DNA from: Opitutales bacterium
GTDB lineage: Bacteria > Verrucomicrobiota > Verrucomicrobiia > Opitutales > JAJFLR01
Direction: 5' to 3'
Length of the DNA stretch: 64,000 bases
Assembly: GCA_021772565.1 (NCBI GenBank)
Contig: JAJFLR010000054.1
Location: 1-64,000 of the forward strand
The notes under the pieces were generated by a model, which was not told the DNA's origin, ran no database searches, and was given only the letters and a program-made list of their open reading frames with translations. This document shows positions 53,994 through 63,396 of the stretch, piece after piece. How positions within the stretch are numbered: position 1 is the stretch's first letter; each line of letters starts with the position of its first letter. The translations under genes and the position numbers were made by a program.

Positions 53994-56900
53994 TTATTCT
54001 GATTTAGCTCCACGACTGACCGCTCTTCCGGGTGTAACGATTGTTGGATTTTGAAAGAGTGTTCCAGGCTCAACATTTGTGAACTGTTGACGCGCAGGTG
54101 ATCCCCCCGGGCTGATTAAATTTGCTGTAACGAAAATTAATAAATTACGCTTGAGTGTAGTTTCTCCTTCTGATCGGAAGAGTCTTCCAAATAAAGGAAC
54201 ATCTCCGAGAACAGGTACTTTATCTTTTACTGTTTTAACTTCTTCACGTGTTAAACCTCCCATAACTACTGTAGCACCGTCCCAGATAGTTACTTCTGTT
54301 CTCACTTCGCGAACTGAAAAGATAGGTTGGTAAAAACCTGAAGGCACGCGGACAGTAGAATTATTCGAAATAGCAACACTTGGCCCGCCATACTCGACGA
54401 ATCCTTCAAACTCGGTTACTTTTGGATTTAGATTTAGACTGATACTACTGTCATCTTCAACTGTAGGTGTTACTTCCATTTCAACTCCAACATTTCTTAC
54501 GACAAAATCTTGTGGTGTTCCAGTTGTTATAGCGACACTGGAATTTGTGACATCACCACTTCCAACTTCAGCTTCTGTATCGCCATATGATTCGGGATAA
54601 CGAAGTTCCTGAGCAACTGTAATATTGGCAGTTTTACCTGAAAGCACTGTTACTTTAGGAGCACTCATTAAATCGCTGCCTTCTTCTCTGGAAAGGGCTC
54701 TTATTAGTGCTGTTACATCGAGATCACCGATAATTCCAGTAAGGGTTCCGATCGAACCTGTAATATCAGATGCTAAATCAATAGCACCCGGAATATTTGG
54801 TGGTGAAATTGTGTCTCTAGTTGTTCCTGTGGCTTGTGCTATTTCGATGACACTAGTATCATTATTAATAGAAAAACTAGTTAAATTTCTATTGGCAGTA
54901 TCCAGTCTATTGTTGCCCAAGCCATTTTTAATTAACCAGTCAATGCCAAATTCTTCGAGATTGCCTTGAGAAATTTCAAGAAATTTTGCTTCGATTTCAA
55001 CCTGCTTAATATCGTTATAGCGGCGAAGAATGTTACCAACTTTTTCTATATTGCGGGATGTGTTAGTGACGATTAGCTGACCATCACCCATTGCAAGATT
55101 TGCATTTGGCACAGAATCAAATTGCACGCCGGCCCGTTGTAGAAAATCTTTTAAAGCTTTTTCCTCTTCAGCCTGAATAGATATTGTCGAGGTTGTTTCC
55201 GCAGAAGGCGCAAATGGGTCAATATTTTCAGCTGAGATAGAATTGTTGCCGGCACCAATACCGGTTAATCGAATAATTGTAGATCTGGAGATTGGGAAAA
55301 ATTCGGTTTCGAGTCTCGATCCCTGACCTGCACCTAGTCTGACAACAACGGCATCATCTTGAACATCGTATTCATAGCCGACTGATTCGACTACAAAATC
55401 TAAGATTCTATGTAGTTTCAGTTTTCTAAGTGTGATATTTACTTTTGGGTCGTTGTTTGATGGGTCAATTAAAACAATGTTTACTCCTGATTTATCAGTA
55501 GTATCATATTCTAAAGAAAGCTCTGACAATGTATCAATAACTCTACTTAAAGGCACACCACTGAAATTGACACGTGGAATCTCGATGGCTTCCAGTTTTT
55601 CCTGTGTAATGTTTCTTCCTTTGATACCTCCATCGGGTGCTTCTCTCTCAAAGATTTGTGGACGTTGCCATCCCTGGCTAACTTCTTGAAGCATCTGATT
55701 TTTAGTTTTCTGATGATCCAGATAGCCTTTGTTTAATTCCTTTTGGGCAATTTTGTCTAAAAAGTACTTAGCCTCAGTATTATTTGGATCCTCGGCTTCA
55801 ATTTGGCTGAAAGTCACTTGTGCACCATCATAATCACCAGCGATAAACTGTGCTTTGCCTTTAGTGATGAAATCTTGTAATCTTCTTTGTTCATTCGAGA
55901 AGTTTGGATTTATTTCATCGATATCAAATCTGTTTGGGTTCTTGGCATAGATTTCAAGTTGATCACTATAAGATTGATATTCTTCAGTTGTTCCAAGGAG
56001 TCTTTTGTAGTTATCCAATGCTTCTCTCGCTTTATCGATTTCAGTTTCCTGAAAAAATTTGTCAACTTGTGTGAGATAAATATCTCCCTTAAAATTGATT
56101 AAATCTGATCTAAGCGTTTCTTCGTTAATGTCTTTTGCCAGTAAAAGTGCTTCATCCAGAGTATTTTGTGCCTGATCGAAATTCTGCTGACTTGCCAGAA
56201 CATATGCCGTCTGCATTTGTTCTCTGATACTTATTACGTTTTTATCATATTTTTTGGATTCTTCCTGCAGAGTTGCTGTAATGAGATTTTTTGTTTTAAC
56301 AGGTCTACTTAATTGAGGTTTGTCCGAGCTATGAGCAGCAGACACACTCTTGTTACTGGTGGATTTTGATTTTCTGGATTTTTTCTGAGCTGACACCTTT
56401 TTCTTTGGCTTACTCTCGGATTTTTTACTTTTAGCTGCTACAGTGTTTTTACCAGATTTTTTATCCTTCTTCGCAACTTTTGAGCTTTTAGACTTATTTT
56501 TATCAGCTTTTACACTCGCTTTTTTACTTTTATCGGCAGTTTTCAGGCCAACCGCTTTTTTATTTTTCCTGGAGGCTTTTTTACTTTTGGGTTTAGTTAC
56601 TTCGGAAGATTTGGTAGAATCGTATTTAAGCTCTGCATTAACAGTATATAAAAGTTTACGAGCTTTTTTGTCATTTGAGTCTATCGCTAAAATTTCTTCC
56701 AGGATACTTTTAGCTGATTCTGAATCTCCCTTTGCTCGAGCTCTTTTAGCTTCTGTCATTAATATTTGCTTTTTAGCCTTTATGTTTTTCTTGTCTCTAT
56801 TTGCATTCCCGCTGGATGCATATTTAACAGTGGTCTTGGTAGTTTTAGTACTGCTATCGACTGCAGCTTTAGACGAAATACCGGACAGTTCATTATTTAC

Positions 56901-57140
56901 TTTGTCCAACAATTGAAGGGCATTTTTGTCATTAGGAGAAATGATCAATAGTTCTTCAAGATAGTCTTTAGCCGCGTTATTATTTCCTTGAGACCTTGCT
57001 TTAAGCGCATCGGACATCAAGTCAACTTTAGCTTGTGCGTCTGATACTGCAAACTCCTCACTTTGAGATAAAGCAGGTGTTAAGACTAAAATTATAGTAA
57101 CAATTTTAATCAAATTAATCATTCGTATTTGGAATTTCAT
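53994..57140 (-). CDS. Type IV pilus-like secretin, PilQ/Amuc_1098-like
   Basis: A 1048-residue outer membrane secretin. Order: signal peptide (1-27); first helical TPR-like unit (about 32-78, LKARSQGNNNAAKDYLEELL); second copy (about 132-172, KRARAKGDSESAKSILEEIL); Lys/Ser-rich low-complexity linker (about 177-285); more TPR-like helices (about 305-470); N domains (about 530-800, including NINLIDPSN-like and VEIEAKFLEISQGNLEEFGID); and the secretin barrel (about 830-1010) with VPVLGDVPLFGRLF. It ends in a short tail. Last gene of the five-gene pilus-like set. The linker makes it longer than usual PilQ. The secretin forms the outer membrane ring for a pseudopilus or pilus. Confidence 0.93.
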   Translation of the reverse strand: MKFQIRMINLIKIVTIILVLTPALSQSEEFAVSDAQAKVDLMSDALKARSQGNNNAAKDYLEELLIISPNDKNALQLLDKVNNELSGISSKAAVDSSTKTTKTTVKYASSGNANRDKKNIKAKKQILMTEAKRARAKGDSESAKSILEEILAIDSNDKKARKLLYTVNAELKYDSTKSSEVTKPKSKKASRKNKKAVGLKTADKSKKASVKADKNKSKSSKVAKKDKKSGKNTVAAKSKKSESKPKKKVSAQKKSRKSKSTSNKSVSAAHSSDKPQLSRPVKTKNLITATLQEESKKYDKNVISIREQMQTAYVLASQQNFDQAQNTLDEALLLAKDINEETLRSDLINFKGDIYLTQVDKFFQETEIDKAREALDNYKRLLGTTEEYQSYSDQLEIYAKNPNRFDIDEINPNFSNEQRRLQDFITKGKAQFIAGDYDGAQVTFSQIEAEDPNNTEAKYFLDKIAQKELNKGYLDHQKTKNQMLQEVSQGWQRPQIFEREAPDGGIKGRNITQEKLEAIEIPRVNFSGVPLSRVIDTLSELSLEYDTTDKSGVNIVLIDPSNNDPKVNITLRKLKLHRILDFVVESVGYEYDVQDDAVVVRLGAGQGSRLETEFFPISRSTIIRLTGIGAGNNSISAENIDPFAPSAETTSTISIQAEEEKALKDFLQRAGVQFDSVPNANLAMGDGQLIVTNTSRNIEKVGNILRRYNDIKQVEIEAKFLEISQGNLEEFGIDWLIKNGLGNNRLDTANRNLTSFSINNDTSVIEIAQATGTTRDTISPPNIPGAIDLASDITGSIGTLTGIIGDLDVTALIRALSREEGSDLMSAPKVTVLSGKTANITVAQELRYPESYGDTEAEVGSGDVTNSSVAITTGTPQDFVVRNVGVEMEVTPTVEDDSSISLNLNPKVTEFEGFVEYGGPSVAISNNSTVRVPSGFYQPIFSVREVRTEVTIWDGATVVMGGLTREEVKTVKDKVPVLGDVPLFGRLFRSEGETTLKRNLLIFVTANLISPGGSPARQQFTNVEPGTLFQNPTIVTPGRAVSRGAKSE

Positions 57141-57214
57141 AATATATTTGTTCAGTTTGTTGTAGTAATTTTACTTATCGTTATATTTGTTTACTTATAG
57201 TTTTGTTATAAATC

Positions 57215-58060
57215 TTATTTGTGAATTGCTGAGTTTGAAATTGTTAGAATTTTAGTTTTCGGGTTATTGTTGTTTAAGCTGGTTTTAATTACAGTCACTG
57301 ATCTATTTTTAAAATCGATATTTTGTAATGAATATTTATAGTTGTCTGCAACAAAAAAGTCACCCGGATAAACCTTAAATACATTTTCTGGATTTTTTAG
57401 TGAAATTAGTAAAGCAGCTGATGTAGGCATCAGCGTGAATGATTTATTTGATAATGTAATATCAGTTCCCAATTCCATATCTGAAATAACAACCGTTACA
57501 ATTTCATCAATATAGGGTGTGAGTGTTGGGTCCTCGGGTTGAATTGGTTCGCGGTTGATATCAATGGATTTTACACTGAATTTGAGATCATCAAATCTAT
57601 CACCGACGTTGCATCGAATTCCTTTACCGTTACTCAAGTTATTTAAAAGTATTATTTGAGAACCAATCGGATCGGAAAGGCTGCCAATATAACCTTCAAA
57701 TTGAAGTCGATATTTATCTTTTACAATATCAACCAATGAAATCCCAAACGTATTGATTTCAATTTTTGGTTCTATCGGGGGTGAAAGTGTGAATGATTTA
57801 TTTTTTTTATCATAATAAATTAAGGGTGGAGTGAAGATTTCAAAAATAGCTTTTGTGTCCCATGATTGATTTGTTGGCTCCAACCATTCGTTGAATTCAG
57901 TAACTGCCGGTGCTCGTTCGATGTTGGCGTAGGGGCGATGAGATAATTTAATCTCGTTACTCATTTTGGTGCTTTTACTCAATGGCGAAAACATCACAAT
58001 GGTTAAGATAAGAATTAGTATACTAATTCCAAGTAAAAATTTATCGTAATTTTTTTTCAC
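57215..58060 (-). CDS. PilP-like component, Amuc_1099-like
   Basis: A 281-residue protein with one N-terminal membrane span (about 8-27, FLLGISILILILTIVMFSPL) and a periplasmic beta-rich region containing two similar small domains (about 85-160 and 175-265; FGISLVDIVKDKYRLQFEGYIG and YPGDFFVADNYKYSLQNIDF). It starts with GTG. In Akkermansia the counterpart Amuc_1099 lies next to the secretin. By position between PilO-like and PilQ it should be the PilP-type adaptor to the secretin, but sequence alone does not prove it. Confidence 0.75.
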   Translation of the reverse strand: MKKNYDKFLLGISILILILTIVMFSPLSKSTKMSNEIKLSHRPYANIERAPAVTEFNEWLEPTNQSWDTKAIFEIFTPPLIYYDKKNKSFTLSPPIEPKIEINTFGISLVDIVKDKYRLQFEGYIGSLSDPIGSQIILLNNLSNGKGIRCNVGDRFDDLKFSVKSIDINREPIQPEDPTLTPYIDEIVTVVISDMELGTDITLSNKSFTLMPTSAALLISLKNPENVFKVYPGDFFVADNYKYSLQNIDFKNRSVTVIKTSLNNNNPKTKILTISNSAIHK

Positions 58061-58167
58061 AATTTTTGATGAAATGTCTCAGAAATAACAAGAATCACTT
58101 CGACTGTATTTTTCGTTATTAATTTTTCTACCATAGAATCATTTTAGTAGCTATAAATTTTCTGTGA

Positions 58168-59103
58168 TTACTTGAGTTCAATATATTCAATGGTAACTGT
58201 GAATTTAGAAATATTATTACTTACTACAGGGATTTGTTGTTCTGAATTAGGGTCCTGCCTGAGAGTTTGGCCAATCAGGCTAGCTAGATTATTAGCATTT
58301 GATAGTGCAGAATTTTTCTCAATATCTTTAAATGGCTCAACTTCCACACTTTGCACTACTAACGGGTATTCAAAATTCGAAAGTAATTTCAGGAAACTTC
58401 TTAATGATTGTGTCCTCGATGTGAAGGTTAATTTAAATGCGGTTGTGTCAACTACGCCGGGGACGTTATCTGAAATTCTTTGGTTGATTTGAAAAATATC
58501 ACTACCTGATTTTTTTTCAGACAAAATAGAATTTTCAGCAGATGAATTAACTTCTTCTCTTGCAATTGAGACTATACTTTTTGGTTTTGATAAGTATAAA
58601 TTTTTTAAAATATAGTCTAAAATTAATCGCTGCTTATATACGCCTTCAATTTTTTCTTTATTTGGCCCGGTGCCTGATTCAATAAATTTATTAAAGCCAA
58701 AGTTTTCTGCATCACCATTAACCAGCTTGATATTATTGATTTTAGCCTCATTTTTTTTAGCTTCAATAAAATCTACCAGGTCAAAGTATAAATCTTCAGG
58801 GTTAGTTATATTATTATCAGCTGTGGTTTGCTTAATCGCATTAATAGTAATATCTGATCTATACTCTTCCAACTGTTTAACTATATTTTTATAATTTGAA
58901 TTTGCAGCCAGTAAATTTTGGTTATCCGGCGAGGGTATAATTTTTTGCAGATAATCACGATTTTGCAGTTTTTTATCTAGAATTTTGGATAATTCATTTT
59001 CTTTATTTGATAGTATTATGGCAAATACAGTCTGAGCTATAATCAATAGACCTATTATTATCAGTGTCGCAAAAAAGTATGGGTTCTTCTTTAAGGCTTG
59101 CAT
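58168..59103 (-). CDS. PilO-like component, Amuc_1100-like
   Basis: A 311-residue protein with an N-terminal membrane span (about 11-30) followed by a coiled-coil (ENELSKILDKKLQNRDYLQK, 35-95) and an alpha/beta periplasmic domain. Its late strand TFTSRTQSLRSFLKLLSNFEYPLVVQSVEVEPF (quoted in parts only: FLKLLSNFEYPLVVQSVEV) suits the ferredoxin-like fold of PilO and GspM. The size (Akkermansia Amuc_1100 is about 317), topology and neighbours match the well-known Akkermansia host-interacting protein Amuc_1100. Sequence similarity is low by eye, so homology rests mostly on synteny. Lies 2 bases after pilMN-like. Confidence 0.78.
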   Translation of the reverse strand: MQALKKNPYFFATLIIIGLLIIAQTVFAIILSNKENELSKILDKKLQNRDYLQKIIPSPDNQNLLAANSNYKNIVKQLEEYRSDITINAIKQTTADNNITNPEDLYFDLVDFIEAKKNEAKINNIKLVNGDAENFGFNKFIESGTGPNKEKIEGVYKQRLILDYILKNLYLSKPKSIVSIAREEVNSSAENSILSEKKSGSDIFQINQRISDNVPGVVDTTAFKLTFTSRTQSLRSFLKLLSNFEYPLVVQSVEVEPFKDIEKNSALSNANNLASLIGQTLRQDPNSEQQIPVVSNNISKFTVTIEYIELK

Positions 59104-59105
59104 GG

Positions 59106-60824
59106 TTAAAGGGGCATTTCCGGGTTGAGTACCAGGGTAAATTCAAATTTCAGAATTCCTTTTTCAGTCGTATCAAATTTTTTATTTTTAACATCAGAGA
59201 TAAATACAGACTCATTAAATTTGCTCAAAATTACATTAACCCTCTTTTTTGTATTATTGCTTACTTTCGCCAGTGGATTGGCTCTATCGATCATTCGACC
59301 CACAAGATTTAATTCAATGTCAGAAATTAAAGAATCTTGCTCGTTAACCTGTTCATTTGTAATTCCCAGTAATCCATAAGAATTGTTTGTATTATTCTCT
59401 GTTGTATCGGATCTAGTTACATTGAGTTTTTCAAGCCAGACATCTTCAACTGCGACTAAACGTTTTTGTAAGTCTATAAAGAAGTTAATCCAGTTTGATT
59501 TTGAGTTTACCAGTCTTTCTATTTTTTTAATATTATCGCGAGCAGTATAAGTATCTTCGGTTATATTACTTATTTTATTCTGCAGGATATTTAATGGTGT
59601 CAGCTCATTCTCAAGATTATGAACCTGTAACTCGTTTGTTTTAATTTTATTACTTAAATGAAATATTGGGAAAAATCCTGCGATCAACAAAATTACAGCA
59701 GCTGCTATTAAATAAGGCTTCTTTGAGTTGAATTCATCAATTAACTTTAGACTTTGAGGAATAAGATCAACAGATATTGCTTTGGCTATATTATTTCTAA
59801 TGGCTTGTCCGATTAATTCTGAAATATGTAAACTTCCTCGGTTTAAATTTTGATTTCCAACATTTTTATTCAGCGTAATTTTATCTGAAATAATGGCGTA
59901 GTTTACCGGGACATTTAATTTTTCAGATAAAGTTTCTTTTAAATTAGGCAACCGTGAAGCACCGCCCGACAGGTAAACTTTTTTGTAATTAAATGCAGGT
60001 TTCTGCATTTTATAGTTCGCCATAGTACGTGCAAGTTCTGCCCCCAGTTTTTTTATAAATGATTCAGACTGTTCATTGAGTAACTTTGAGGTTATGGAAT
60101 CGGCTGTATTTGATTTTGATCCACTGAATTTATCTAACTTTATTATTTCTGATTCAATAAATGAGGTATTTATTTTATCAGAAATTTCTTGCGTTATTGT
60201 GTTTCCGCCCAATGGCAGATTTCTTATGAAAAATGAGTCTGAAGAAATAAGTAAAATTGTTGTGGAACGCGCACCGACGTTAATCTGTACAATACCTTTG
60301 TCATTAGACTTATTTTCCAGTAAATAAGTATTATACTCGAGTATTGTAGAAGGTGATATTGCTTTAACATTTAATTTTTGTTCTGATACTATATCATGAA
60401 TTTTTTTGGCCAAATCTTCTTTTATCGCGATAAATAATACCTCCAGCTCAACACCATCATCAGATATAATGTGACTCTCCCAAACTATTTCGGCTAATGT
60501 ATGGTAAATGTTTTGTTGAACCTCGTATGCGATTGCCTGTTTTTGACGACTTGCATCAACTTTTGGTACTTTTATTATTTTTGTTAGTAAGTTTGCTCCG
60601 GGCAAAATTAGTTCAGCGTCGCCTGAATAGTGTTGCTCAACAATTACATGACGGAGTGCATCCTGAATTGATTTCAACCAATCCTCTTCATTTCTGTAAT
60701 CATATGACAACTTTGTAGTACAAAATTTATCTACAGTTATTTTGTTGTCCTTAGACACAGAAATCACCCCGGTTGTCAGGTGTGTTGTTCCACAGTTGAT
60801 TATCAGTTTACTGATTAATCCCAT
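59106..60824 (-). CDS. PilM-PilN fusion, Amuc_1101-like
   Basis: A 572-residue protein. Residues 1-345 are an actin-like ATPase (PilM): phosphate 1 segment INCGTTHLTTGVISV, VQINVGARSTTILLIS (phosphate 2) and YKKVYLSGGASRLPNLKETL (adenosine). Residues about 374-394 form a membrane span, then a coiled-coil and a PilN-like domain (about 400-572). Separate PilM and PilN proteins are usual; here they are one chain, so the cytosolic ring and inner-membrane part are covalently linked. Second gene of the operon. A PilM-only name would miss the C-terminal half. Confidence 0.87.
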   Translation of the reverse strand: MGLISKLIINCGTTHLTTGVISVSKDNKITVDKFCTTKLSYDYRNEEDWLKSIQDALRHVIVEQHYSGDAELILPGANLLTKIIKVPKVDASRQKQAIAYEVQQNIYHTLAEIVWESHIISDDGVELEVLFIAIKEDLAKKIHDIVSEQKLNVKAISPSTILEYNTYLLENKSNDKGIVQINVGARSTTILLISSDSFFIRNLPLGGNTITQEISDKINTSFIESEIIKLDKFSGSKSNTADSITSKLLNEQSESFIKKLGAELARTMANYKMQKPAFNYKKVYLSGGASRLPNLKETLSEKLNVPVNYAIISDKITLNKNVGNQNLNRGSLHISELIGQAIRNNIAKAISVDLIPQSLKLIDEFNSKKPYLIAAAVILLIAGFFPIFHLSNKIKTNELQVHNLENELTPLNILQNKISNITEDTYTARDNIKKIERLVNSKSNWINFFIDLQKRLVAVEDVWLEKLNVTRSDTTENNTNNSYGLLGITNEQVNEQDSLISDIELNLVGRMIDRANPLAKVSNNTKKRVNVILSKFNESVFISDVKNKKFDTTEKGILKFEFTLVLNPEMPL

Positions 60825-60883
60825 TATTGATTATGGTTTACCAATTTGTCTGTATTGTATACAATTATCGCATCAAATATAGA

Positions 60884-61507
60884 TCAATTTTGTTTTTGAA
60901 TAAATGCGGGTAGCTCTTTTAATTTTTTTATAAATTCTTTGGAATTATAAAAGGGTGTTTTATAAATTGGTAACATCACACCCTCATTTTTTTTGGCTTC
61001 TGCCTGAGCTCTTTTTTTGAACGATTCGACTCTACTAATATCAGTTAATGTTGAGGAGACCTGGGTTTTTTGAATCTTTAAAGGTTTTCCATCAACTTCT
61101 AGTTCAATAAGGTAAGCGGTAGGATCAATTGAAACGTTATCTCTTTTGAATATTTCCGGCGGCAAATAAAAAAACACTTTGTTTTTCTGACCATTTTTAA
61201 GTGTAACAATATCGACTTCAGAATTATAAAACTGAAAAGCTTTCTTTTTCTTAGAACCGATATTGTATGCGCAGGTTAATTTAAGTTTTATATTGTCAAC
61301 GTAATTCACATTCGTCGCTTTAGGTGTCGGGTTTTTACCCCCTTCAATTTCTATTTCAAATTCTCCCCATTTTTCCTGTATGCCCGGAATTTTGACTTGA
61401 TTGATACCAACATTGGATACGCTAACTGGAAAATTTTGTTCCGCAGATAAATTACTGCAATGTATTCCTAAAAAAATTAGTAGAATCAGAATTTGTTTTT
61501 TTATCAT
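60884..61507 (-). CDS. Amuc_1102-like secreted protein, first gene of the pilus-like operon
   Basis: A 207-residue exported protein: signal peptide (about 1-22) and a beta-rich domain (23-160) with a repeated basic strand pattern, followed by a helical tail that ends near KKLKELPAFIQKQ. By order and size it matches Akkermansia Amuc_1102, whose role is not proven. It precedes the PilMN-like gene by 59 bases. It may be a pilin-assembly accessory or a sandwich-type adhesin. Confidence 0.75.
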   Translation of the reverse strand: MIKKQILILLIFLGIHCSNLSAEQNFPVSVSNVGINQVKIPGIQEKWGEFEIEIEGGKNPTPKATNVNYVDNIKLKLTCAYNIGSKKKKAFQFYNSEVDIVTLKNGQKNKVFFYLPPEIFKRDNVSIDPTAYLIELEVDGKPLKIQKTQVSSTLTDISRVESFKKRAQAEAKKNEGVMLPIYKTPFYNSKEFIKKLKELPAFIQKQN

Positions 61508-61525
61508 TTTAATTTTATAGTTTAG

Positions 61526-61996
61526 CTAATTGATATCACCCAGATATAAAGAATGCAAAACTTTCTTTTGATCACACAGGATCGATTTGACTGCTTTCGG
61601 AAAAAAACGTTCTGAATTCAATTTGCCAATTGACAGCCACTCAACTCCGACTTGCTTCTTATCAATTTGGTGTCCGTTACACACAGTTTCAGGATTATCG
61701 ATATGACATTTAAAAACAGCTTCCAGTTGATGAAAGCTGCTGTGGTTTTCAGAAAAAGTATGATTTTTCCCAATATAGTCGCGCAAATAAATAAGGTTAT
61801 CAACGATCACTGATACTCCGATTTCTTCGGCACATTCTCGTCTTAACGTTTCAAATAAAGTTTCCCCCGGTAATTGGCCGCCACCCGGAAGAATATAGAA
61901 GATTCCATTTTGATCCCGCATTTTTATGGTCAGCAATTTATCGTTATGAATGATAACGGCACGCGCTGCATTTCTAATCGAGTGAATCTTTCCCAT
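61526..61996 (-). CDS. NUDIX hydrolase
   Basis: A 156-residue Nudix pyrophosphohydrolase. The Nudix box is complete: GGQLPGE then TLFETLRRECAEEIGV (first Gly about residue 38), fitting Gx5Ex7REUxEExGU. Substrate cannot be told; the N-terminal RNAARAVIIHNDKLLTIKMR resembles ADP-ribose or mutT-like groups. It is 18 bases upstream of the Amuc_1102-like gene on the same strand and could be cotranscribed with the pilus-like set. Confidence 0.9.
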   Translation of the reverse strand: MGKIHSIRNAARAVIIHNDKLLTIKMRDQNGIFYILPGGGQLPGETLFETLRRECAEEIGVSVIVDNLIYLRDYIGKNHTFSENHSSFHQLEAVFKCHIDNPETVCNGHQIDKKQVGVEWLSIGKLNSERFFPKAVKSILCDQKKVLHSLYLGDIN

Positions 61997-62092
61997 TTAT
62001 TAAAGTTGATTAACAATTTGTAATTATTTTTGCAAGTCCCATATTGTCAAAACATTAACAATTTTTTATCAAATTAAAAAATTAGTAAATGT

Positions 62093-62872
62093 TCATTGAT
62101 TATCCTTTTTTTGCCACAAGTAAAAACTAATACCAAAAATTGTCAGCGACAGAATCATATTTGAAATTTTCATGATGACACCACCGATTACCTGATCTTC
62201 TAATGGAGTAACGTTGAAAAAATTTAGACGCACAGCATATTCGTATGTTTCGTATAATACATTTCCGGAAAAAGTTAGATAACCAAACACCGGTAATTGT
62301 CCAACCATGAGTAAAAAGATAAATAACATCCTAATTGGGTAACTGCTGGCAGGAATGATTTTTGATGGACTGACAAATGACCACCACATTAAAATTGCGC
62401 AGCCAAACATTGTCCAGTGTTCAAGCACATGTAATGCTTTATTGTGCAGTGCAGCTTCATAGAGTTCCGGTATGTGCCAAATTGAAAAACAGAGGGTGAA
62501 TAATACTCCGCTGACTAATGGTTTAACAAAAAATCCAACTAATAAATTGGCGATTTTAATTTTCAACAATCTATCCAATAGCCAACCGGGTGTGCCAAAA
62601 TAAAAAAACAGAGGGGCAACATATATTAGTAAAGTATGTTGAATCATATGTGCAGCGAACAAATATTCTTCACCTACTTGATCTAAAGGAGACCCTACAG
62701 TTATGTAAATAACTACTAATCCAGCTAAAAAAACTATTTTTTTAGCTAGCGGCAAAGATTGATCAGGAAATAAATTATTGCGCAAAGGGCCGGTTAATAC
62801 TGTGTAAAGCCAACCACTGAAAAGCAGGCTAATGATTAACAACGGTTCAGTATGCCAGTGCAGTTGGATCAT
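62093..62872 (-). CDS. ctaG: Cytochrome c oxidase assembly protein, CtaG (caa3 type)
   Basis: A 259-residue membrane protein with about seven spans. Conserved CtaG_caa3 phrases are LLIYVAPLFFYFGTPGWLL, ISCFSIWHIPELYEAAL-like (CFSIWHIPELYEAALHNKAL), and HMIQHTLL with paired His residues. These assemble copper in haem-copper oxidases. Last gene in the oxidase set of this strand, after subunits III and IV. It is separated from subunit IV by 121 bases. Confidence 0.88.
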   Translation of the reverse strand: MIQLHWHTEPLLIISLLFSGWLYTVLTGPLRNNLFPDQSLPLAKKIVFLAGLVVIYITVGSPLDQVGEEYLFAAHMIQHTLLIYVAPLFFYFGTPGWLLDRLLKIKIANLLVGFFVKPLVSGVLFTLCFSIWHIPELYEAALHNKALHVLEHWTMFGCAILMWWSFVSPSKIIPASSYPIRMLFIFLLMVGQLPVFGYLTFSGNVLYETYEYAVRLNFFNVTPLEDQVIGGVIMKISNMILSLTIFGISFYLWQKKDNQ

Positions 62873-62899
62873 GACTCAATTAACAATCTAAACATTGTC

Positions 62900-62925
62900 T
62901 TTGTCGTAATCGTGATCATAATCAA
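62900..62925. repeat. Simple-repeat fragment like that at 1-60
   Basis: ttgtcgtaatcgtgatcata lies in the gap between ctaG and the subunit IV gene. It uses the same gtcgtaatcg and cgtgatc words as the first 30 bases of the window. One partial arm only, with no inverted partner. Confidence 0.5.
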
Positions 62926-62993
62926 AATTGTAATTGAATGGGCAATTATAGCCAAAAGCTACTGAGATTTGCTACTGAAATTCTACCTTGAAT

Positions 62994-63368
62994 CTAAACA
63001 GCAATGAAATCTTCAATTCTTTGAACACTGGAAATCTCTTCTTCACCACCGATCGGAATAGTCTTTTCGCCGCCATGTAATACTAATAACGCGGTGACAG
63101 TTCCTGCTGCTATGACAAGTGCGGATAAAAATGTAAATGTCAGCAATGCTTTGTCATAAGTTAGGTGCATGAACCAAAATATAACACCGAAAAATTTTAC
63201 TACTGAAAGAAAGACAATAGCCGTTGTTGTAATCCAGTTTGCAAACGGAATAAAAATAATAACCAGCTCGATGCCGGTTATCGCCGCCATGAATAATGCC
63301 AGATTGACGAAGGTGTGAAACTTGCCTGCTTCACTGACATTTTTACTAAATAGTTGTATTGCTCCCAT
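62994..63368 (-). CDS. Cytochrome c oxidase subunit IV-type small membrane protein
   Basis: A 124-residue protein with three membrane spans (about 20-38, 42-70, 76-98). The phrase VKFFGVIFWFMHLTYDK is typical of the prokaryotic cytochrome c oxidase subunit IV family (COX4_pro). It follows the subunit III gene by 28 bases. Small accessory subunit of a caa3-type oxidase. Confidence 0.87.
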   Translation of the reverse strand: MGAIQLFSKNVSEAGKFHTFVNLALFMAAITGIELVIIFIPFANWITTTAIVFLSVVKFFGVIFWFMHLTYDKALLTFTFLSALVIAAGTVTALLVLHGGEKTIPIGGEEEISSVQRIEDFIAV

Positions 63369-63396
63369 TTATTTTTTTGATAAATATTTGTTGATC

